From contig JAOTOM010003816.1 of the NCBI GenBank assembly GCA_034440615.1, positions 5,001 through 69,000 of the forward strand: 64,000 nucleotides of DNA, read 5' to 3'. Numbering within the stretch: position 1 is the stretch's first letter; every line of letters begins with the position of its first letter. The translations under genes and the position numbers were made by a program. Shown here in pieces: positions 56,080 through 64,000 of this stretch. Source of the stretch: Ashinkailepas kermadecensis (taxonomy: Eukaryota > Arthropoda > Thecostraca > Neolepadidae). The notes below the pieces were generated by a model, which made no database searches, was not told the DNA's origin, and was given only the letters and a program-made list of their open reading frames with translations.

Positions 56080-56475
56080 TCTCCTCATGACCTGACCGAC
56101 ACATGGGTCACGGGTCAGAGGCTGCAACTGTGGTGGCCATCACGTGCCAGCGGCGAGCCGGCGACCTTCTCATGACCTGACCTGATACACGGGTCACGGG
56201 TCAGACGCTGGACGGTCTGGGCGTTGCCGGCGACCTCGTCATGACCTGACCTGACACATGGGTCACGGGTAAGACACTGCAACTGTGGTGGCCATCACGT
56301 GCCAGCGGCGAGCCGGCGACCTTCTCATGACCTGACCCGACACATGGGTCACGGGTCAGACGCTGGACGGTCTGGACGCTGCCGGCGACCTCGTCATGAC
56401 CTGACCCGACACATGGGTCACGGGTCAGACGCTGCGACTGTGGTGGCCGTCACGTGCCAGCGGCGATCCCGGGAA
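56080..56475. repeat. Composite repeat of catgacctgacccgacacatg
   Basis: About five copies of tcatgacctgacccgacaca tgggtcacgggtcaga, with alternating spacers (gctgcaactgtggtggcc / gctggacggtctgg). Confidence 0.92.
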
Positions 56476-57127
56476 CGTTGGTCAGCTCAGCGTCGATATG
56501 TCGCGGTATTGGCGACATGATGTAAGCAGGTCGTGATGCAGGCATCGCCGTATCTTGGATGTTCAGCTTTGCGGTGACTTTGTTGCATTTCTTAGCTTTC
56601 AATAAAAGCGTCTTAATTTGTTCGCTCGTTTTCATGAATTGTGGAACGACTTTGGGCGGCAAAATCGCTTCTACTGTTGGGTATGGAGGAGCCAGTATTC
56701 TTATTACTTAGAATGCTAGGTACGATTTTGCTAAGGATAATACCTTCCACTTCCGGAAACAGGCTGGTGCTACAGAATGCCTTTGGGGTATTATTTTGTT
56801 CACGATGTGTCAGCTTGATCCACGGACTGTTCGCAAAGCTCTGCACGTATGCACGCCGGTGAATGCCCAATGTTCTTCATATTAAAATAACTGTCCGTTT
56901 CCGTATTGGCGTATCTTTTGCTCTAATCGATTGGACAATCAACTGCTTTATCAAAGTCACGATCAGATTAAATTGTTGGTAGCCAGCCATATGTATCCTA
57001 CAGACTATGTGTATACCAGACTATGTGCATGACTATGAATACAGACGGACTGTGTGTATGAGAAGAGCAGCGTTTTGTATTTTCTGCCCCTGGAACGTCC
57101 CGCTTACACAACTCATTTTGGTGACAG
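56476..57127. other. Intron 27, 3' part, no feature seen
   Basis: AT-rich, nothing recognised. Confidence 0.6.
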
Positions 57128-57231
57128 AACATCGCCGAGTATGAAATCATGCAGACAACCAAGAAGGAGCTGGCTGCACCCAACAAGCTGGACCCAACCG
57201 ACTCCATGTCGTGGCAGCACCACCTGTACAG
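57128..57231 (+). CDS. RyR: RyR exon 28 (bridging solenoid)
   Basis: It encodes residues 1343-1377, NIAEYEIMQ and NKLDPTDSMSWQHHLY. The acceptor is tggtgacag before 57128 and the donor GTACAG/gtgtgt after 57231, leaving AG. Confidence 0.94.
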
Positions 57232-57434
57232 GTGTGTGGACTCGGCTAATGAAACGTCAGCATAATATGGCTGCGGAAGAACCGCTGAGGCGATCCGGCA
57301 TACTTAAGCAACACGGGAACAACAGTTCAGCACGTACTTCAAAATTGTTACTGTGGCATTTGGGTTGCTATATCCCGGAGGGTGCCCATTTTATGTCCCA
57401 GGCATGAGAACATTTCATTTATTATATTTATGAA

Positions 57435-57436
<2 letters not shown>

Positions 57437-57489
<53 letters not shown>

Positions 57490-57506
57490 ATATATATATA
57501 TATACA

Positions 57507-57583
<77 letters not shown>
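57437..57583. repeat. (TA)n, about 145 bp
   Basis: TA dinucleotides with a few interruptions (tctata, tacata, tgtata). Inverted flanks surround it: gcccattttatgtcccaggc before and gggacataaaatgggcaccc after. Confidence 0.97.
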
Positions 57584-57585
<2 letters not shown>

Positions 57586-57734
57586 AATGAAATGTTATCA
57601 TGTTTGGGACATAAAATGGGCACCCTTCGGGATATAGCAACCCAAATGCTACAGTAACAATGCATGCAACAAGCCAAGTCACCTGTGAGCAGTTGCGGTG
57701 CAGCGACGATGATGCAACGTCACTATGTTGGGGA

Positions 57735-57889
57735 CGTCACTCGTGACGCCAGTGAGGGGTGGTGACATCACCTGTGTGGCCGGCTGCAATGCAGCGATGA
57801 TGATGTGCCGTGATAGCGACATCACCTGTGTGACCGGCTGCAATGCAGCGATGATGTGCCGTGATGGCGACGTCACCTGTGTGTTGCAG
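57735..57889. repeat. About 55-bp repeat before exon 29
   Basis: Units share catcacctgtgtg, ccggctgcaatgcagcgatg and gtgccgtgatRgcgac. The last unit turns into the exon 29 acceptor (cacctgtgtgttgcag). Confidence 0.85.
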
Positions 57890-58025
57890 TAAGCTGGGCG
57901 GCGGTGCTCGTAAGGCGATCACCGAGTGTGACAAGGGCAAGACGGGCGAGAAGAAGCTGCCCACCGTCGACGACATCGTGCAGCGGATCGTCGACATGGC
58001 CAAGGTGCTCTTCGGACTGCATATG
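57890..58025 (+). CDS. RyR: RyR exon 29, last in window (just before the CaM-binding segment)
   Basis: It encodes residues 1377-1422, SKLGGGARKA, a variable Lys/Gly linker and TVDDIVQRIVDMAKVLFGLH. In RyR this helix immediately precedes the calmodulin-binding segment. That segment does not appear in the remaining 6 kb, so the next exon lies beyond 64000. The acceptor is gtgttgcag before 57890 and the donor CATATG/gtacgt after 58025, phase 0. Confidence 0.95.
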
Positions 58026-58205
58026 GTACGTGACGGACTGGCGTGGCATCTGCTTTCGCCGTGCGTGACGGTGACGGACAGGGGTGGCGTCCACCCCTGC
58101 CGTGCGTGGTGGACAGGGGTGGCGTCCACCCCTGCCGTGCGTGGTGGACAGGGGTGGCGTCCACCCCTGCCGTGCGTGGTGGACAGGGGTGGCATCTGCC
58201 CCTGC
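58026..58205. repeat. 35-bp array starting at the exon 29 donor
   Basis: The units are ggacaggggtggcgtccacc cctgccgtgcgtggt. The first, diverged unit begins with the donor (gtacgtgacggactggcgtg), and later units have gtgcgtg in the same place. Donor and intron bases are copied but exon bases are not clearly included. Confidence 0.88.
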
Positions 58206-58618
58206 CATATGACGCCGTATGATTTATCCAATGCCTCCAGGCGCTATACGGTGTCAAAATGCAGCCAGGAGTATTGTGCTGATAATTCCCGCAGTAGCGG
58301 TAAAGTGTTCAATTGAGGGGAATACTTTTGGGTTGACTCACGTTGTTAGAAAACTGCCACGATGATCAGGTAAAAAATAAAAAAGTAACAAAGAAGGTAA
58401 AAAGACTGAAACAAAATAAAGCGATATTCGAAGACATCGCCATTGTTTCGGTTATGTCATCATGCACTTCGTAACTGCTAATTGTTTAACACCGTGGTCT
58501 TCCAATCATGGCCACTCCTTCGGCGAGGCGAATATTGCGCTCCTGCTGTATAGGTGTCATATCAACGATGAACTGTAGCTTTCGCTATGGATATTTGTGT
58601 GATATCTACGAATGGTGC
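58206..58618. other. Intron 29, no feature seen
   Basis: AT-rich, nothing recognised. Confidence 0.6.
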
Positions 58619-60055
58619 AGGTGACATCGTGGCGCCACCACATCCACCACATTCACCACCACATTCACCACCACACCCACCACCATACCCACCACCACAT
58701 TCACCACCACATTCACCACCACACCCACCACCATACCCACCACCACATTCACCACCACATTCACCACCACATTCGCCACCACATTCATCACCACATTCAC
58801 CACCACATTCACCACCACATTCACCACCACATTCGCCACCACATTCACCACCACACCCACCACCACATTCACCGCCACATTCACCACCACATTCATCACC
58901 ACACCCACCACCACACTCACCACCACATTCATCACCATACTCACCACCACACCCACCACCACATTCACCACCACATTCGCCACCACATTCACCACCACAT
59001 TCACCACCACATTCACCACCACACCCACCACCACATTCACCACCACATTCGCCACCACATTCATCACCACATTCACCACCACATTCACCACCACCTTCAC
59101 CACCACATTCGCCACCACACTCACCACCACATTCACCACCACACCCACCACCACACCCACCACCACATTCGCCACCACATTCGCCACCACATTCACCACC
59201 ACATTCACCACCACATTCACCACCATACTCACCACCACACCCACCACCACATTCACCACCACATTCACCACCACATTCGCCACCACATTCGGCACCACAT
59301 TCACCACCATACCCACCACCACACCCACCACCACATTCACCACCACATTTGCCACCACATTCATCACCATATTCACCACCACATTCGCCACCACATTCAT
59401 CACCACATTCACCACCACATTCCCCCACTTCCCACCACATTCGCCACCACATTCACCACCACACCCTCCACCACATTCATCACCACATTCACCACCACAT
59501 TCACCGCCACACCCACCACCACATTCATCACCACATTCACCACCACATTCGCCACCATACATTCGCCACCACATTCATCATCACATTCACCACCACACCC
59601 ACCACCACATTCATCACCACATTCACCACCACATTCACCACCACATTCACCACCACACCCACCACCACATTCATCACCACATTCATCACCACATTCATCA
59701 CCACATTCACCACCACATTCACCACCACATTCACCACCACATTCACCACAACATTCACTACCACATCCACCACCACATGCACCGCCATATTCACCACCAC
59801 ATTTACCATCACATCCACTACAACATTAACTAACACTACAACATTCACCACCACATTCACCACCACATCCACTGCAACATTCACCACCACATCCACCACC
59901 ATATTCACCACCATACTCACCACCATATTCACCACCACATTCACCACCACATTCACCACCACATTCACCACCATATTCACCACCATACTCATCACCATAT
60001 CCACCACCACATTCACCACCACATTCACGGCCGCATTCACTGAGCACATGAGATG
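58619..60055. repeat. 12-bp satellite (accaccacattc), about 115 copies
   Basis: Variants are cattcaccacca, cacccaccacca and cattcatcacca, with growing decay after 59430. Period 12 keeps frames open on both strands for up to 489 codons (Pro/His/Ser- or Gly/Cys/Glu-repeats). These are not genes. Confidence 0.97.
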
Positions 60056-60918
60056 ACGAATCAACAACAAAACGTACCGACGGTACGGGAATATAACATA
60101 GGACCAAGGCATGCTTTCTCATGCACTGCACCATTTTCCGATGATGAATTGCAAGATTAACCAAGCTGTGAGAATGACCACATGTGGATCTATCGGTACC
60201 AGAAAGACGATTTAAGATGTTATTTTGTCCGTGAAATAATGGTCGAAATTGGTCCTGTACCATTGCAATATGTCATGGCAGGTTGATCTTAAAACATTTA
60301 AAGACATACTTGTAGTTGGTTGACCGGAACCGCCGGGGTTGGGCAGCTCTTTGACCCCCTGGAATACCTCTAGCAAACGGCGCAGGGCCTTAAGCTTGGG
60401 GTATCTTTTCCGTTATGCATTTGGCATCAAGCAAGCGATTTTGACCTGAGATCATGCCGGGTCATGACCTGGATCGGGTCAAACGAGACTATTCCTAGTA
60501 TGCTTGTCCACTCATACCTTTTCTTGGAGTCGGACGGAATTGTGTGAAACGTGCAGTATATACAGTTTACAGTACAACATTTTCTATGTCTCGAATGTTT
60601 TAGAAAGATCAGGGTCATTGACATGAGGTCAGGCCAGCTTTGGAACGACCTCAGCGCTACCGTCGCGTTTCGTGCAGGAGAAAGGTATATATTTGATAAG
60701 TATTTTTCCAATAGACAGCATAGTCATACCTAATAATCCATGACCCTGGTTCAGGTGACGGCTAAGCCCAGGCCCAGTCAGGCCCCCCGGGAAAACCCAG
60801 AGTCGCCATAGCGAGAACTTGAACAGAGTCGCTATAGTGAAATATAGTGTATTTGTCACTACAATGTCTTTAGAAAGCCAAAATTGAAGTACTGCTATAC
60901 TGAAATACTGCTAACATT
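60056..60918. other. Intron 29, unique stretch
   Basis: No exon of the next RyR segment and no transposon signature is seen. Confidence 0.6.
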
Positions 60919-61612
60919 TGGCACGGGCTGACGTGATGACGTGGCGAGGGCTGACGTGATGACGTGACGCGGGGTGACGTGGCCACGTGACGCGGGCTGA
61001 CGTGATGACGTGGCGCGGGCTGACGTGATGACGTGGCGCGGGGTGACGTGGCCACGTGACGCGGGCTGACGTGATGACGTGGCGCGGGCTGACGTGATGA
61101 CGTGGCGCGGGCTGACGTGATGACGTGACGCGGGGTGACGTGGCCACGTGACGCGGGCTGACGTGATGACGTGGCGCGGGCTGACGTGATGACGTGGCGC
61201 GGGGTGACGTGGCCACGTGACGCGGGCTGACGGTGACGTGGCGCGGGCTGACGTGATGACGTGGCGCGGGCTGACGTGATGACGTGGCGCGGGCTGACGT
61301 GATGACGTGACGCGGACTGACGTGGCCACGTGACTCGGGCTGACGTGGCCACGTGACGCGGGCTGACGTGATGACGTGGCGCGGGCTGACGTGGCCACGT
61401 GATGCGGACTGACGTGGCCACGTGACGCGGACTGACGTGGCCACGTGACGCGGACTGACGTGGCCACGTGACGCGGACTGACGTGGCCACGTGACGCCGG
61501 CTGACGTGGCCACGTGGCGCGGGCTGACGTGGCCACGTGACGCGGGCTGACGTGGCCACGTGACGCGGACTGACGTGGCCACGTGACGCCGGCTGACGTG
61601 GCCACAGGTAGC
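60919..61612. repeat. 23-bp array of TGACGTG and CACGTG words, about 30 copies
   Basis: The units are gctgacgtgatgacgtggcg cggg (first part) and gactgacgtggccacgtgac gcg (second part). TGACGT (CRE half site) and CACGTG (E-box) recur throughout. Very CpG rich. Confidence 0.97.
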
Positions 61613-62034
61613 GAGCAGACACACCAATTTCACGTGATCTCATATCCTGAATTAAGTAAAACATTTTATGTGCATTCTTCTCGTGCTGTGCTAGTCCATT
61701 CGACGGCTGTTTGCTTTTCTGTGACGCTTGCAGTTTTCGAGCTTGTGAGACGTGTCGGATGGTTCGCCCTCGCCACGGACAGGTCTGACTGACCGACCTC
61801 ACGGCTTCTAGTAAAACTGCATTCACTGGAGTGTTTTTCATGGTGTGATTTCATTTGTCAGCTTTTTTAGATTTAGAACATATCGGCCAGGCTTGCCCGC
61901 TGAGCATTCATAGCCAAGCGGTGATATTCCTCCGATTAGATACAGCCAGCGCTTCTCATTGTGCGATTTCAGTTCACCTAAGCTTCAGCATGTCATACGT
62001 AAAGCATTTCAAGGACGAAGTTCACTGTCTTTCA
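61613..62034. other. Intron 29, no feature seen
   Basis: Nothing is supported. Confidence 0.6.
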
Positions 62035-62285
62035 GACCCATTGAATGTCGTCAACTGCAGTACGGTATCGCTGTTCCTTGACATTCCATTGAATGTCGTC
62101 AACTGCAGTACGGTATCGCTGTTCCTTGACATTCCATTGGATGTCGTCAACTGCAGTACGGTATCGCTGTTCCTTGACATTCCATTGAATGTCGTCAACT
62201 GCAGTACGGTATCGCTGTTCCTTGACATTCCATTGGATGTCGTCAACTGCAGTACGGTATCGCTGTTCCTTGACATTCCATTCAG
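62035..62285. repeat. 48-bp tandem repeat, 5 copies
   Basis: Nearly identical ttgaatgtcgtcaactgcag tacggtatcgctgttccttg acattcca units. Copies alternate ttgaatg / ttggatg. Confidence 0.98.
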
Positions 62286-62454
62286 TGCATAGCATGACAC
62301 GACTTCCCATGTGTGCTATTCAAACATGCTGTAGACTCATCCATTTGCATGTGTGTAGTACAAGGCCATACAATATAAGTGTGTGCAGCGTTACGCTGCG
62401 CACCTGCTCAAGTGACGCAGGGTATGTCGGGCTGTTTCTCATCCGATGCCACCA

Positions 62455-62705
62455 CGTGTTATTGTACCGCCGCCTGTTGCTGTTGCAGTATCATCTCCTG
62501 CTGTCCTACTGCCATATCTTGCTGTTCTATTGTCACCAGCTGTTGTTCCATTGCCATCTCCGGTCGTTTCACTGCCACTTGTTGCTGTTACAGTGTCATT
62601 TCCTGCTGTTCTGTCGTCATATCTTGCTGTTCTAATTACCACCTGTTGTTGTTCCATTGGCAACTCCTGCTGTTGCTCTACTGCCGCCTCCGTGCATTCC
62701 AAAAC
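62455..62705. repeat. Degenerate 21-24-bp ctgttgttccattgccatct repeat
   Basis: About ten loose copies of (c)tgctgttcyaytgycatc. Confidence 0.85.
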
Positions 62706-63070
62706 GCAGCTGTGCTTCATTGGCTTTGGCTAGCATGTTGAACGTCTCATTTTACAATTAGTTTGCAGATTTTGTAATGTTCCAGTGGCATGTTTATGTT
62801 CATTTTTATTTGTTACTAAACATGTAAATAAATAATGAACATATTATTAAGTTTCCTACATCCGTTAACTTTACCATCCCAACTTAACTACCAAATCTGA
62901 CCAACTGAAGCCTCTTCATCAGGGTAGACATGAACTGCAGGTTGCGTGCCCTGCTTTTGTGGTTGTCACATCATGATAAAGAGACATGTTTCCGATGTCC
63001 AGCTTTGAATGTTTGTGTGAAAACGACTCTTCAATAGTGGAGGCTTATTCCGTGTAAGATTAGCGTTTAA

Positions 63071-63110
<40 letters not shown>

Positions 63111-63485
63111 CATAGCATAGTTTGGAAGCAGTTTGTTATCCATGAATTGCTTATTGAACACAGTCGCGGAACAGGCACTGCACTCTTTCTTCTGCAGGCT
63201 CACTATCTGTCTTACGATACGCTTTCCTTTGTTCATATGTTCATGCACGATATTCATAAGCAGAACTAGGATATGTAAGTAGAACATTCCTTATATTTTC
63301 GTCGTTTCATTCTCCTACGGACATTTTCAAGACTAGTTCAAATTGGTCACGATCACAAGTTTGGAAAACAATACAATACATACACGTGCGATACATGGCA
63401 TAATGTACTCCCATTTTTTGTTGCGTACAATGAGAAGGCGAAAAAAGCAAGAACAAATGTCATCAGTTCATCGCTGTCACTCGCC
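62706..63485. other. Intron 29, AT-rich, with (TA)n at 63073-63106
   Basis: Only the TA run is recognisable. Confidence 0.7.
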
Positions 63486-64000
63486 CTACCGCCTGATGGT
63501 GAGCTGTGGGCCATCATATAACAACATCGTGCCTCGTGCATTGCTCTGGCGGTTGATGGTTGGGTCAATCTCCCTGATAAAAACCACTTCTAAGGTTTGA
63601 AGGCGGCGCTTATCAAGGGCTGTGGCTAGGACTTTGGTGTTCATGGTCAGGTGGCGTGTGAGGTGGCTGGAAAGGTCGCGTTCGGTGTGTGTGTCTGGGG
63701 CCCGCCCTGTTGTAAGTGCATTGTTATGCGGCGGCTTAAGGATGTGGTCGTATGCCCAACGTAGCCACTGTTCTGCAGGAGCGCGCACTCTCCTTCTATG
63801 AACTTGTAAAAGTAGACAACGTTTGACATTTTCAGAGGTGTTTTGTCGCGGTGTGGGTTGTTACTCATGACCAGGTTAGACGTTGCTAGGCTGCGGTAGT
63901 ATATGAATAGCGCTAGTTTGTCCTGGGTGTTAGTGGGGATGCAGTTGTTCTTAATGATGCGCTTGAGCGTTTTCTCATCCTGTTTCCAGCCAGGGCTCAT
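63486..64000 (-). pseudogene. Penelope-like element, 3' end with GIY-YIG endonuclease
   Basis: The - strand starts outside the window. It reads NNPHRDKTPLKMSNVVYFYK, then YVGHTTTSLSRRITMHLQ. After a frameshift near 63690, at a CA-rich microsatellite, it reads LQTLEVVFIREIDPTINRQ. Linker, V-V-Y, Y-V-G-x-T-T-T, R-R and the final LE-x-x-x-I-x-E-x-x-P-x-x-N-R-Q are the hallmarks of the C-terminal GIY-YIG nuclease of Penelope-like retroelements. The reverse transcriptase should lie beyond 64000. The frameshift makes this copy inactive. It is antisense to RyR. Confidence 0.88.

Noticed and set aside
58562..60263. Open frames of up to 489 codons encoding Pro/His/Ser or Gly/Cys/Glu repeats
   Set aside because: By-product of the 12-bp satellite. 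There is no start context, family signature or splice support.
60870..61841. 323-codon frame rich in R-H-V-A-T-S on the - strand
   Set aside because: Translation of the TGACGTG/CACGTG array only.
58026..64000. Search for the next RyR exon (calmodulin-binding segment)
   Set aside because: I looked for the basic I-Q-R-K-R-A-V type block after exon 29 in all + frames and did not find it. The next exon must be beyond 64000.

Overview
The window is eukaryotic DNA from an animal, almost certainly an arthropod. It lies inside one very large gene on the + strand, the ryanodine receptor (RyR), the intracellular Ca2+ release channel of the endoplasmic/sarcoplasmic reticulum. I reconstructed 29 consecutive exons (2548 to 58025). 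All have GT-AG introns and compatible phases. Joined, they give 4,266 nt, or 1,422 codons without a stop, and the order of conserved blocks follows insect RyR as I know it. The fragment runs from the end of the second RIH domain, through the bridging solenoid and RYR repeats 3 and 4 with their phosphorylation loop, to just before the calmodulin-binding segment. The first and last parts of the gene lie outside the window. The high-GC exons and the huge load of minisatellites would suit a crustacean (a barnacle, for instance) or another non-insect arthropod, but I cannot name the species.

Layout. 1-2547: intron with two hAT-like MITEs and a 28-bp array. 2548-14532: exons 1-9, separated by short introns filled with tandem arrays, a LINE reverse-transcriptase relic, a GIY-YIG relic and two more MITEs. 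14533-23533: one 9-kb intron that holds a 7.7-kb hAT-like non-autonomous element (15459-23198) with a perfect 8-bp target-site duplication, an internal 0.8-kb inverted repeat and a nested retroposon. 23534-37129: exons 10-13, with a 70-bp array and a 3.6-kb, 36-bp satellite. 37621-58025: exons 14-29, again with an array in most introns. 58026-64000: the next intron, with 12-bp, 23-bp and 48-bp arrays and the 3' end of a Penelope-like element on the - strand.

The most striking pattern is that many of the tandem arrays are anchored on exon edges. Their repeat unit contains the last or first bases of the neighbouring exon together with its real splice site. This is clear for exons 1, 3, 5, 6, 10, 11, 12, 13, 17, 24 and 26, and probable for exons 20, 25 and 29. 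Some introns therefore carry dozens of decoy donors (tail arrays) or acceptors (head arrays). I know of no named mechanism for this, and it is the main lead of the window.

Apart from RyR I see no other functional protein gene. Long open frames elsewhere are by-products of arrays whose period is a multiple of three, or transposon relics.
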